Of a stretch of 64,000 bases of DNA, positions 25,455 to 34,444 are shown in pieces. The position numbers were made by a program, and so were the translations under genes. Position 1 is the first letter of the stretch, and every line of letters begins with the position of its first letter. The notes under the pieces were generated by a model. It was not told the origin of the DNA and did no database searches. It saw only the letters and a program-made list of their open reading frames with translations. Source of the stretch: CAZYFH01 sp965197395 (GTDB taxonomy: Bacteria; Acidobacteriota; Vicinamibacteria; Vicinamibacterales; UBA8438); NCBI GenBank assembly GCA_965197395.1, contig OZ240205.1:1612001-1676000 (forward strand). Direction: 5' to 3'.

Positions 25455-26465
25455 GTGTTGAGCAATAGCTTGGGCGTGGCATCCCGCAAGACCGGCCGCC
25501 TCGTCTACAAACACGACCTGTCGCCGATACTGACCATCTTCCGTTTGATGCCCGAGCCGGGCAGTCAGTTCCCCCCATCCCGGGCCGGTCAGTACATCGC
25601 CCTTCGTCGCGACGACGCGCCCGCCACCAAGGCGGTCGGCGTCGGACCGGACGGCAAGCGCATCTTCGCACTCGACGTCGATGCCGCCGGGCGACCGAAA
25701 ACGGCTCCCATCACCCATTCGTACTCCATCGCGTCCGCGCCATGGGAGCAGGCCCGATACGGCTATCTCGAGTTCTATGTGGTGTTGATGATGTCGCGGG
25801 AGGGCGTGTCCGGACGGCTGAGCTCCATGCTGCTTCGGATGCGTCCTGATGACGACTGCACGCTCACCTACATCGACCGAATCGTGGGGAGCTTCACGCT
25901 CGAGGAGCGCGCCGCGGGGTTCGATCACGTGATCATGGTGGGCACCGGCACGGGGTTGTCGCCCTTCGTGGCGATGACGAAGGAACTGCACGGTCGCGCG
26001 GTGACCGGTGGCGACGATGGCCGGACCTACACCTTGCTCCATACGAATCGTGTGTACGACGAGCTGGCCTATCATGCGCGCCTGCTGGAGATCGAGCGGG
26101 AAGCGGCGTTCGATTTCACCTACATGGCAACCGTCAGCCGGCCGACCCCGCAAGACCGCGACAACGGCGGCCTCGGCGTCGGCCGTGCCAACAACGTCCT
26201 GCGTCACCTGTTCGACCTCCCGTCGACCGAGGAGGATGCGGTGGCGCGGGCGCGCCCCGACGGCGGGGACGTCGCGCGTGCCGAGGCCGACCTGGCGCGG
26301 TCCGTGCGGCCGACCCTGCCCTCCCACGTGTCGGCACCGGCGTTTCGCGAGCGGATCGACCCGTCGAAAACGATTATCCTGACGTGTGGCAACCCGGCGT
26401 CGATGGCCGACATCCAGCGGACGGCCGCGCGCGTCGGCGTCGCCTTCGAGAAGGAAGAGTGGTAG
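25455..26465 (+). CDS. FNR-like FAD/NAD(P)H oxidoreductase
   Basis: A protein of about 336 residues with the ferredoxin-NADP reductase fold. The FAD part has AGQYIALRR and the SYSIAS motif (RxYS-type, here HSYSIASAP). The nucleotide part has the GTGTGLSPFVAM loop and ends TCGNPASMADI...KEEW, like bacterial Fpr. It would move electrons between NADPH and ferredoxin or flavodoxin. A loop around 'DDAPATKAVGVGPDGKRIF' and a long insertion after GRANNVLRHLFDLP are unusual. The start is uncertain: GTG 25455 or 25476 are both possible, and the upstream in-frame residues are not protein-like. Confidence 0.8.
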   Translation: MLSNSLGVASRKTGRLVYKHDLSPILTIFRLMPEPGSQFPPSRAGQYIALRRDDAPATKAVGVGPDGKRIFALDVDAAGRPKTAPITHSYSIASAPWEQARYGYLEFYVVLMMSREGVSGRLSSMLLRMRPDDDCTLTYIDRIVGSFTLEERAAGFDHVIMVGTGTGLSPFVAMTKELHGRAVTGGDDGRTYTLLHTNRVYDELAYHARLLEIEREAAFDFTYMATVSRPTPQDRDNGGLGVGRANNVLRHLFDLPSTEEDAVARARPDGGDVARAEADLARSVRPTLPSHVSAPAFRERIDPSKTIILTCGNPASMADIQRTAARVGVAFEKEEW

Positions 26466-26828
26466 CGTCCCTCGACGATCTGAAGATCGATCGCCGACCG
26501 TCCTCAACGCGTCCTGGTATGTGACGGCACGGCGTCAGGCAACCGTGTCCTCGAAGGTCACCGGGAAGGTCATCGAGGTACGGGTCGAGGAAGGGATGGC
26601 GGTGACGGAGGGGCAGGTGCTGGCCCGTCCGCGGTCGCCGTAGTCGGCGTGACCGGCGTCGTGATCGTGTTCGTCGCGGTGTTGTCGATCGCCGAGGGCT
26701 TCCTGGCGGCGCTGGCCGGGGCGGGCTCCCCGGACACGGCGATCGTGATGCGGGGCGGCAGCACCGCCGAGACGACCAGCGCCCTCGCCACCGATGCGAC
26801 ACGCATCTATCAAGGACGCGCCGGGTGT
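26463..26828 (+). pseudogene. Remnant of a HlyD-type adaptor and MacB-type permease operon
   Basis: Fragments of two genes are visible. First SLDDLKIDR, then in another frame TVLNASWYVTARRQATVSSK and TGKVIEVRVEEGMAVTEGQV, the start and lipoyl-like domain of a HlyD/MacA adaptor with the region between them missing. Directly after comes VVIVFVAVLSIAEGFLAALA with GSPDTAIVMRGGSTAETTSA, the first membrane segment of a MacB-like ABC permease. It is frameshifted at ATCTATCAAG, where IIKDAPGV would be expected. No intact ORF remains. The remnant abuts the peroxiredoxin stop. Confidence 0.7.
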
Positions 26829-27296
26829 CTACGTATAACGAAGCCGCTCGAGTGCCTGGCGGACTTCCGCGTTGTCCGGCAGCGTCGGGAGATCGTAGAC
26901 CTTGGCGAACGCGATGGTCCCGGCCTTGTCGACGACGAAGATCGCCCGCTCCGAGATCCCACCCTCACGCGCCACCCCGAACGCCTCGGCCACGGCGCCA
27001 TGTGGATGGAAATCGCTCAGCAAGTCGTACGAGATTCCGCCGAGGCTCTTTGCCCACTCGATCTTGGCCGGCACGGCGTCGACGCTGACACCGAGGATAT
27101 GGGTGTCGTGCTCGGCGAACCAGTCCCGCTCCGTCTCGTAGGCCTTCATTTGATTGGCACAGACTGGCGTCCACGCCAGCGGATGGAACGCGACGACCAC
27201 GTTCATGTTGCCCCGGAAGCTCGAGAGCTTGACCGTGCCACCGAGGTGGCTGTTCAGCTCGAAATCGGGGGCGGCGTCGCCGACGGCGAGGGACAT
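26829..27296 (-). CDS. AhpE-type peroxiredoxin
   Basis: A 155-residue peroxiredoxin that reduces hydroperoxides. The peroxidatic cysteine sits in HPLAWTPVCANQM (about residue 46), the pattern of AhpE/BCP-like one-Cys enzymes; no second conserved cysteine is seen. The protein is cytoplasmic. A reductant is not encoded next to it, but a PDO-type oxidoreductase and an FNR-like reductase lie 1-3 kb away. The genes differ in direction, so no operon can be claimed. Confidence 0.92.
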   Translation of the reverse strand: MSLAVGDAAPDFELNSHLGGTVKLSSFRGNMNVVVAFHPLAWTPVCANQMKAYETERDWFAEHDTHILGVSVDAVPAKIEWAKSLGGISYDLLSDFHPHGAVAEAFGVAREGGISERAIFVVDKAGTIAFAKVYDLPTLPDNAEVRQALERLRYT

Positions 27297-27481
27297 TGGG
27301 GCTCCTTCCGCAAGGCCAAGAGTCTACCAGCCCGCGACCCGTGGTGGCCGGCGCGCCGCCGCGACGTACTCGGAGGTTGCACCGAGTCAACCCGCTCACA
27401 TAACCTTCGAGGTGCACCAGCCCGGTCGGGGCCGCCGCGCCGCCGGACGTGGTGCAGCCGCCCGTGGAGCGAGACAAGCCC

Positions 27482-30205
27482 ATGTTCACCAAATTCGCAT
27501 TCGCCCTGATCGCTCTGCTCCTGATCGTCGCTCTCCCGTCGTTCGCACGGCTGTATACGGAGTGGCTCTGGTTTGGCGAGACCGGATATCAGAGCGTGTT
27601 TCTGAAGAGCCTCGCCACGAGAGGCTTCGTCGGGCTCGCGGTGTTCGTGCCGGCGTTTCTCTTTCTGTTGGGCAATTTTCGCGTGGCCGTGCGCGGTCCC
27701 AATAGGCCGTATGTGGTCTTTCCGGGCGGGGGCGACCTGCAGCCGATCGTGCTCGAGCGGCGGCATCTTGGTCTGCTGGCCGTTGCGGTGGCCGGGCTGC
27801 TCGCGCTCTTCCTTGGCGGGATCGGCTCAAGTCAGTGGATGACGGTCTTGCGCTTTCTCGAGGCAACGCCGTTCGGGGAAGCGGACCCGCTCTTCGGGCG
27901 CGACGCGGGGTTCTACATCTTCGCGCTCCCCTTCCTCGACGCCGTGCGCTTCGCGTGTCTGGCCCTCGTCGTGCTGGCGTTCATCGGCTCGACGGCGGCG
28001 TACGTCGTCTCGAGCCAGGTCAGCCTCGGACCCGACGGGCTGAGCGTCGGCCCTCGCGCGCGCCAGCATCTGCTGCTGCTCGGCTCGGCCGTGTTCCTAC
28101 TGCTGGCCTGGGGCGCCTATCTCGACATGCCGCGCATGCTCATCACTCCGGCGGGCATCGTCCATGGCGCGTCCTATGTCGATGTCGTGGCGCGGCTTCC
28201 GATCTTCCGCGTGATGATGGTGGTGTGCGCCTTGGCCGCCGGCAGCACGGCGTACGCGGCGTTCTCCAAGACGAACTGGCCAATCGCCGTGAGTGTCGGC
28301 GGCTACCTCGTCGCGTGGGTTGGCGGCGGTGCCGTCGCCCTGCTGCTGCAGCAGCTTGTCGTGACGCCGGACGAGCAGCAGAGAGAAGCGCCGTATCTCG
28401 TCCACAACATCGCCGCGACGCGGCAGGCGTTCGACCTCGCCGACGTGGAGGAGCGGCAGGTCTCGGGCGATGCCCTCTTGACGCTGAGCGACATCGACAA
28501 CAACGCCGAGACGATCAACAACGTCCGCCTGTGGGACCACGGGCCGCTGCTCGATACCTTCGCCCAGATCCAGGAGATCCGCACGTATTACGAGTTTGCC
28601 TCGGTCGACAACGATCGGTATGTGGTCGACGGCGAGTATCGACAGACGATGGTCTCGAGCCGCGAGCTGAACTCCGACAGCCTCCCGAACCGGTCCTGGG
28701 TGAACGAGCGCCTGCAGTACACACACGGGTTCGGCGTCGCCCTCGGTCCGGTCAACCAGGTCACAGAAGAGGGCCTGCCGGTCTTGTTCATCCAGGACTT
28801 ACCACCCCGCTCCGAGACCGACCTGGCGGTCGACCAACCGAGCATTTATTTCGGCGAGCTGTCGAACGACTACGTGCTCGTCAACACCGAGACGGACGAG
28901 TTCCACTACCCGGAGGGCGAGAACAACGTCCAGACGCGGTATGACGGGACGGGCGGCATCCAGATCGGCAACCTGTTCCGGCGTCTCTTGTTCAGCCTGC
29001 GGTTCGGCTCCTACGAGCTCTTCGTGAGCGGTCCGGTCTCCGGGGCCAGTCGTGTGATCTACCACCGCAACATCACGGACCGGGTCACCACGATCGCGCC
29101 GTTCCTGCAATACGACGCCGACCCGTACCTCGTGATCGCCGACGGCCGGCTCTACTGGATGCGTGACGCCTACACCATCACCGACCATTACCCGTATTCG
29201 ACGCCGGTCCAGCGCGGCGTCAACTACATCCGGAACTCGGTGAAGATCGTCATCGACGCGTACAACGGGACCACGACCTTCTATCTGGCCGAGCCGGATG
29301 ACCCCCTCGGTATCACGCTCGGCAAGATCTTTCCCGATCTGCTGCAACCGCTCGACACGATGCCCGAGACGCTCAGGGCACACGTGCGGTATCCGGAAGA
29401 CATCTTCTCGCTGCAAACCGCGGTGTACCAGACCTTTCATATGACCAACCCCAGCGTCTTCTACAACAAGGAGGACGAGTGGGAGGTGCCGGTCATCGAC
29501 AACGAGCAGATGGAGCCGTACTACACGATCATGCGCCTGCCGGGTGAGGCGTCGGCCGAGTTCATCCAGATGCTGCCGTTCACGCCGCTGGGCAAGGCCA
29601 ACATGGCCGCGTGGATGGTCGCACGCAGCGACGGCGACAACTACGGCAAGATGCTCGTCTTTCAGTTTCCGAAGCAGAAAGTGATCTTTGGCCCGTCGCA
29701 GATCGTGGCCCGGATCAATCAGGACCAGGACATCTCGCCGCAGCTCACGTTGTGGAATCAGCAGGGATCCGAGGTCATTCAGGGAACGCTCCTGGTCATC
29801 CCGATCGAGGAAGCGCTCCTCTACATACGACCGCTGTATCTGCGCGCGTCCGGCGGACGCATCCCCGAGCTGAAACAGGTCGTGGTGGCGTATCAGAATC
29901 AGATCGTCATGGAGGCAACGCTCGACCAAGCGCTGGACCGTCTGTTTGGTGGTGCGCCCGACCGACCTGCGCCACCGGTGACGACACTGGTGGCCGACGT
30001 CGTCCCGACGACAGAGGACCTTGCGCCGGCGACGCTTGCGTCTGCGGACGCAGCGCCCGGCACGCTCGCCGGCCGAGCGCAAGACCATTACGCGCGGGCA
30101 CTCCGGGCGCAACGCGACGGCGACTGGGCGCTCTACGGCGAGGAGATCGAACGACTGGGCGATGTGCTGCGGGAGATGCAGGAAAGTGGCGGCAGCCAGG
30201 ACTAA
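27482..30205 (+). CDS. UPF0182 (COG1615) large membrane protein
   Basis: A 907-residue protein of the UPF0182 family, function unknown. The first ~310 residues hold seven hydrophobic segments, including FARLYTEWLWFGETGYQSVF and the GRDAGFYIFALPFL motif. The rest is a large extracytoplasmic domain with YPEGENNVQTRYDGTGGI and GNLFRRLLFSLRFG, and an acidic/helical tail (LAGRAQDHYARALRAQRDGD). Start ATG 27482 follows GGAGCGA. It is a single gene; no partner suggests its role. Confidence 0.93.
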   Translation: MFTKFAFALIALLLIVALPSFARLYTEWLWFGETGYQSVFLKSLATRGFVGLAVFVPAFLFLLGNFRVAVRGPNRPYVVFPGGGDLQPIVLERRHLGLLAVAVAGLLALFLGGIGSSQWMTVLRFLEATPFGEADPLFGRDAGFYIFALPFLDAVRFACLALVVLAFIGSTAAYVVSSQVSLGPDGLSVGPRARQHLLLLGSAVFLLLAWGAYLDMPRMLITPAGIVHGASYVDVVARLPIFRVMMVVCALAAGSTAYAAFSKTNWPIAVSVGGYLVAWVGGGAVALLLQQLVVTPDEQQREAPYLVHNIAATRQAFDLADVEERQVSGDALLTLSDIDNNAETINNVRLWDHGPLLDTFAQIQEIRTYYEFASVDNDRYVVDGEYRQTMVSSRELNSDSLPNRSWVNERLQYTHGFGVALGPVNQVTEEGLPVLFIQDLPPRSETDLAVDQPSIYFGELSNDYVLVNTETDEFHYPEGENNVQTRYDGTGGIQIGNLFRRLLFSLRFGSYELFVSGPVSGASRVIYHRNITDRVTTIAPFLQYDADPYLVIADGRLYWMRDAYTITDHYPYSTPVQRGVNYIRNSVKIVIDAYNGTTTFYLAEPDDPLGITLGKIFPDLLQPLDTMPETLRAHVRYPEDIFSLQTAVYQTFHMTNPSVFYNKEDEWEVPVIDNEQMEPYYTIMRLPGEASAEFIQMLPFTPLGKANMAAWMVARSDGDNYGKMLVFQFPKQKVIFGPSQIVARINQDQDISPQLTLWNQQGSEVIQGTLLVIPIEEALLYIRPLYLRASGGRIPELKQVVVAYQNQIVMEATLDQALDRLFGGAPDRPAPPVTTLVADVVPTTEDLAPATLASADAAPGTLAGRAQDHYARALRAQRDGDWALYGEEIERLGDVLREMQESGGSQD

Positions 30206-30238
30206 GTGTAGGTCGGTGTGTGGCGGGCGCAGCCGAGG

Positions 30239-30274
30239 CGCGCACGGCGCGGGGTTCGGGGCGAAGCCCCGTCT
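30239..30274 (+). repeat. Intergenic hairpin repeat, copy 3 (compensatory change)
   Basis: CGGGGC-GAA-GCCCCG in place of the TGGGGC-GAA-GCCCCA of the other copies, so the closing T-A pair has become C-G. The element ends 22 bp before the ATG of the amidohydrolase and upstream of its GGAG Shine-Dalgarno. The preceding GCGCGCACGGCGCG is also shared with the DNA between copies 1 and 2. Confidence 0.6.
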
Positions 30275-30296
30275 AGTACAGACGCAGGAGAACGCG

Positions 30297-31601
30297 ATGA
30301 CGAAGCAGCTGTTCGTTCTTGGGCTGGCCATGGTGACGATGGTGGCCTGCGGCGCACCGGAGCCGGAGCCCGTCGAGCCGACGCCTGGGCTGATGGCGTT
30401 CACCGGGGCGCGAGTGATCGTCGGTGACGGTGACACCATCGAAGGCGGGACGATGGTCGTCCGTGATGGCCGCATTGAAGCGGTAGGGTCGAGCGACACG
30501 GTCTCGGTGCCACCGGATGCCACGAGCATCGACCTGACCGGCAAGACCATCACCCCCGGCCTGATCAACGCGCATGGGCACGTCAACAACGTCCGCGGCC
30601 TCGAGGCCGATCCGAGCTACTACACCGAGGCCCACGTCGCGTATCAGCTCGGTCTCTACGCGCGGTACGGGGTGACGACCGTCGTCAGCCTCGGCGGCGA
30701 CCGCGCCGAGGGCATCGTGGTGCGCGACCGCGAAGGGCCCGACTTGGCCCATGCGCGTCTGCGGATTGCCGGTCCGGTCATCACCGCCGACTCGCCGGAG
30801 CAGGCGGTCGAACGGGTCAATGCCGCGGCCGACATGAACGTCGACTTCATCAAGATCCGGGTCGACGACAACCTCGGTGCCACCGACAAGATGCCGCCCG
30901 ACATCTACCAGGCCGTCATCGAGACGGCGCACGCACGCGGTCTGAAGCTGACCGCGCATCTCTACTATCTCGAGGACGCCAAGGGGCTCCTCAATGCCGG
31001 CGCCGACTTCATCGCCCACAGCGTGCGCGATGTCGACGTGGACGACGAGCTGATTGGCCTGCTTACGGAGAACGACGTCTGTGTGTGCCCGACGCTGATG
31101 CGCGAGGTGTCCACCTACGTGTACGAGGAGCGCCCCGAGTGGTTCGACGATCCGTTCTTCTTGAAGGACGCGGATCCCGCGGTGCTCGCGGCGCTCGAGG
31201 ACCCGGAACGGCAAGAGGGTGTCCAGAACAGCCGGAGCGCACAGACCTACAAAGCCCAGCTCGACACCGCCAAGCGCAACCTCAAGATGCTCTCGGATGC
31301 GGGTGTGCGGATCGCGATGGGCACCGACACCGGCCCCGCCGCGCGTTTCCAGGGCTATTTCGAGCACGGCGAGCTCGATTTGATGGTGGACTCCGGCCTG
31401 ACGCCGATGCAGACCATCGTCGCGGCGACCGGTGACGCGGCCGCCTGTCTGGATCTCGAGGACGTCGGAACCCTGGCCGCCGGCAAACAGGCCGACTTCA
31501 TCATCTACGGCGCGAACCCGGCCGCCGACATCGGCAACAGCCGTTCGATCGAATCGGTGTGGATCGCCGGCAATCTGGTGCCGGGCAGCGACGCGTACTA
31601 A
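30297..31601 (+). CDS. Amidohydrolase-family lipoprotein
   Basis: A 434-residue metal-dependent hydrolase of the imidazolonepropionase/prolidase-like amidohydrolase group. The N-terminus is a lipoprotein signal (lipobox MVAC, Cys about 18). Metal-site motifs: NAHGHVN after TPGLI; a lysine in DFIKIRVDD; HLYYLEDAKGL; FIAHSVRDVD; and the final Asp in AMGTDTGP. It ends with the usual GTLAAGKQADFIIYGANPA strand. Start ATG 30297 follows CAGGAGAA. The substrate is unknown. A related but damaged gene follows directly. Confidence 0.9.
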   Translation: MTKQLFVLGLAMVTMVACGAPEPEPVEPTPGLMAFTGARVIVGDGDTIEGGTMVVRDGRIEAVGSSDTVSVPPDATSIDLTGKTITPGLINAHGHVNNVRGLEADPSYYTEAHVAYQLGLYARYGVTTVVSLGGDRAEGIVVRDREGPDLAHARLRIAGPVITADSPEQAVERVNAAADMNVDFIKIRVDDNLGATDKMPPDIYQAVIETAHARGLKLTAHLYYLEDAKGLLNAGADFIAHSVRDVDVDDELIGLLTENDVCVCPTLMREVSTYVYEERPEWFDDPFFLKDADPAVLAALEDPERQEGVQNSRSAQTYKAQLDTAKRNLKMLSDAGVRIAMGTDTGPAARFQGYFEHGELDLMVDSGLTPMQTIVAATGDAAACLDLEDVGTLAAGKQADFIIYGANPAADIGNSRSIESVWIAGNLVPGSDAY

Positions 31602-31612
31602 TCCTCGCGAAC

Positions 31613-32535
31613 GTGCGTATCGTCATCGCGACCGTCGGTCGCCTCGCCGCGCTGGCCCTGCTCGCGGTCGGACCCGTCCACGCCCAACCCGTCGCCCTCA
31701 GGGTTGGTCACCTGATCGACCCGGACGCGGGCACCAGCACCGCGAGCCAGGTCATCCTCGTCGAGCGCGGCCGGATCACCGCGGTCGGTCCCGATGTCGA
31801 GGTGCCCAACGGCGCCGAGGTCGTCGACCTGTCCGAGTCGTGGGTGCTCCCCGGTCTGATGGACGCGCACGTCCATTTGACGACGGCGGTTCCCCCACAC
31901 GCGCAGGGGCCGGACACACAGTGGCTTCGGGAGGACACCGCACTGCGGGCGCTCCGCGGTGCCCGGAACGCGCGGTTGATCCTGCAGGCCGGGTTCACGA
32001 CGGTCAAGAACATCGGAAACGACGCCGACTATGCAGGGACCGCACTCATGCGGGCGATCGATCGTGGCTATGTCGACGGGCGCTGCGGCTCATGAAGGCG
32101 CGGGGCACGGTCCTCGTCGGCACCGACTTCCCCACCGAGCACTTCCAGATGCTCGGACCGGTGGACATCGCCGACGCGATGGCCGCGGCCGCGGTGGCCA
32201 TCCACGACCGGTTGAAACGCGCGTACGACGTGGGTGTCACGATGGCGTTCGGCACCGATGTGATCATCAGTCCGCCTGACCGGACGCGTGCCGAGATGAT
32301 GCTCGACTACCTCGATGTGTGGGTCGAGGCAGGCATCCCGCCACACGCGATCCTGCAGGCGATGACGACGAACGCCGCCCGGCTCATGAAGATTGCGGAT
32401 CAGCGCGGCCGTCTGGCACCGGGCCTCGCGGCCGATATCGTCGCGGCCCCGGACAACCCGCTGGACAACATCGCCGCGCTTAAGTCCGTCCACTTCGTGA
32501 TGAAGGGCGGACGCGTGTATCGACACGACCGCTGA
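31613..32535 (+). pseudogene. Amidohydrolase paralogue with internal deletion and frame change
   Basis: The first part (from GTG 31613) reads a signal peptide ending VGPVHAQ, then MDAHVHL with the metal-binding HxH, and stops at 32095 (GYVDGRCGS). The second part continues in another frame from about 32090 (LMKARGTVLVGTDFPTEHFQ) through AMTTNAARLMKIADQRGRLA to GGRVYRHDR. The region that normally carries the middle metal ligands (the KI.. and H..H strands) is missing. This indicates a deletion of perhaps 100 or more codons plus a frame shift. It is likely non-functional. Confidence 0.75.
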
Positions 32536-32554
32536 GCCACGTGCGCGGGTCTTG

Positions 32555-32980
32555 TCAGTCTCGGTCCGGCAGGGCGAACACGAACAGGTTGTTGCCGATG
32601 CTCGGGCGCAGCTCGGGCGTCAGGCCCTCGACCGCGATGCCGGTGCTCGCCACGACATACTGCCGTCCGTCAACCGCGTATGTAATCGGGTAGCCGGTGA
32701 CCGGCGAGCCGAGGTTGATCTCCCAGAGGACCTCACCAGTGTCCTGGGTCGGGATCGAGACCTGTTCGTGGTTGCCCTCGACGTTGACTTCCCAGAGCAC
32801 GAGCACGCGCTCGGGATCCTCATAGGGCAGCGGGTTGAGCAACACGGCCTTGACCACGCTGAAAATGGCGGTGTTGGCGCCGATGCCGAGTGTCAGCGTC
32901 AGGAGCGCGATCAGCGTGAACGACGGTTGGCGTGTCAACGCGCGCAGCGCGTAGCGGCCATCGGCAACCCAGGTGGTCAT
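32555..32980 (-). pseudogene. Chimera: MacB/ADOP permease start fused to PQQ-dehydrogenase end
   Basis: A 141-residue open frame made of two unrelated parts. Residues 1 to ~75 are the start of an ADOP/MacB-type permease (LRALTRQPSFTLIALLTLTL, GANTAIFSVVKAVLLNPLPY, PERVLVLWEVNVEG). From ~80 to the end it is the last blade of a quinoprotein dehydrogenase (TGEVLWEINLGSPVTGYPIT, VDGRQYVVASTG, SIGNNLFVFALPD). The two are joined in frame, presumably by a deletion that removed several kilobases. It has no intact domain and is probably not functional. Confidence 0.75.
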
Positions 32981-33249
32981 GCGGTGTCCCGGCGTCATCT
33001 CCGAGCTCGGAGCCTCGACCGTGCTGAGAACGGGCCATTGTAGATCGGTCGACGGCGAGACCGCGCAGCCGTGCGCAGGAGGCTTGAGCAGCCCGTGGTG
33101 AAAGTCCCGCGGCATTCGCCCGGCGCTGCATCCCGCCTGCCGGCGGTGCTCGTCAGTCACGTACTGGGAGTATTCTCCTTCCTCGCGCCTTGCCAGCCGG
33201 GCGCATCACCAGTCTCGGTGCAACCCAGGACTTTCACCACGGGCTGCTA

Positions 33250-34444
33250 GTCCCCTGTGTCTGAAAAAGCTTCAAATAGTGTGTCGGCTGTGATGTATTG
33301 GGCGGCATGGCAAGAACAGGTCGGCCCAAAGCGAGATTGGAAGTCACCGCCGCAGAGCGCGTAGAACTTGAGCGGCTCGCCAGGCGCGCCCGAACGAATC
33401 GGCACGTGGCCTTGCGGGCAAGGATCGTCCTGAGGAGCACGCGTGGCGAATCGAACGTGGCGGTCGCGGCGAAACTGCGCTGCTCGAACGTGACGGTCGG
33501 CAAGTGGCGACAGCGGTTTAGGGTAGGTCGCGTGGACGCGCTGTACGACGAGCCCAAGCCCGGAGCCCCACGGACCCTGTCCGATGCGGATGTCGAGTCG
33601 ATCCTCGTCACGACGTTGGAAAGTAAGCCGAAGGGGCGGACCCACTGGAGCACCCGCAAGATGGCGGAGCACGCTGGCGTCAGCGCCTCTACCGTGGGCC
33701 GCATCTGGCGCACTTTCGGGTTGCAGCCGCATGTCGTGGAATCCTTCAAGATCTCCGACGACCCGCTGTTCATCGAGAAGGTGCGGGACATTGTCGGCCT
33801 CTACCTGAACCCACCCGACCACGCCGTCGTCTTGTCATTCGACGAAAAGCCTCAGATTCAAGCCCTCGAGCGGGCGCAGCCGATTCTGCCGATGGACCTG
33901 GGTCGCCCCGAACGCCAGACGCACAACTACATCCGCCATGGCACGGTGGACCTCTTCGCGGCGCTCAACGTCGCGACCGGCCAGGTCGTGGCGCAAACCA
34001 AGAAGCCGCATCGGTCGAGGGATTTCGTGAGCTTCCTGCGCGAGATCGACGAGCGGGTGCACTCCGCCCTCACCGTCCACGTGATCCTCGACAATCTCTC
34101 GGCGCATAAGTCCCCGTTGGTCAAACGATGGGTGGCCCGCCACCCGCGCTTCCAGTTCCACTTTACGCCGACCTACTCCGCCTGGCTCAACCTCGTCGAG
34201 CGGTTCTTTGGCCTTCTCACCGAACACGCCCTCAAGCGCGGATCACATTCCAGCCCGCACGCGCTGCGCCAAGCCATCTACGCCTACGTGGACGCCCACA
34301 ACGACGAGGGCAAACCCTTCAAGTGGACAAAGACAGCCGACGAAATTCTCGCGAAGGTGAAGCGGTTCGGACAGCGCACCGTTCAAGTCCACGGTGGCCC
34401 CAGATGACCAACGACTTTTTGAAGAAATCAAAGATCAAGGGGAC
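33250..34444 (+). mobile_element. IS630-family insertion sequence
   Basis: A 1195-bp element bounded by TA on both sides (33248-33249 and 34445-34446), the target duplication typical of IS630. The outer 7 bp are a perfect inverted repeat (GTCCCCT/AGGGGAC); beyond that the ends match loosely (a CTTCAAA block in both). It carries one intact transposase. It is inserted in the 3' end of nadE. Confidence 0.85.
33307..34407 (+). CDS. IS630-family transposase (DDE)
   Basis: A transposase of about 366 residues. The N-terminal ~130 residues hold two helix-turn-helix parts (homeodomain-like; NVTVGKWRQRFR and SASTVGRIWRTFGL). The catalytic RNase-H-fold domain has D179 (SFDEK), D262 (ILDNLSAHK) and E298 (LNLVERFF), a DD35E spacing as in IS630/Tc1-mariner. 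The gene is complete. The ATG at 33307 is preferred over the in-frame TTG at 33298. Confidence 0.95.
   Translation: MARTGRPKARLEVTAAERVELERLARRARTNRHVALRARIVLRSTRGESNVAVAAKLRCSNVTVGKWRQRFRVGRVDALYDEPKPGAPRTLSDADVESILVTTLESKPKGRTHWSTRKMAEHAGVSASTVGRIWRTFGLQPHVVESFKISDDPLFIEKVRDIVGLYLNPPDHAVVLSFDEKPQIQALERAQPILPMDLGRPERQTHNYIRHGTVDLFAALNVATGQVVAQTKKPHRSRDFVSFLREIDERVHSALTVHVILDNLSAHKSPLVKRWVARHPRFQFHFTPTYSAWLNLVERFFGLLTEHALKRGSHSSPHALRQAIYAYVDAHNDEGKPFKWTKTADEILAKVKRFGQRTVQVHGGPR

Noticed and set aside
26829..27296. Peroxiredoxin considered as a selenoprotein, because of the nearby Sec candidate
   Set aside because: The peroxidatic residue is an ordinary Cys codon (TPVC) and the frame has no internal stop.
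31613..32535. Second in-frame stop considered as another selenocysteine codon
   Set aside because: The two parts are in different frames and a core region is missing, so it is a deletion rather than recoding.
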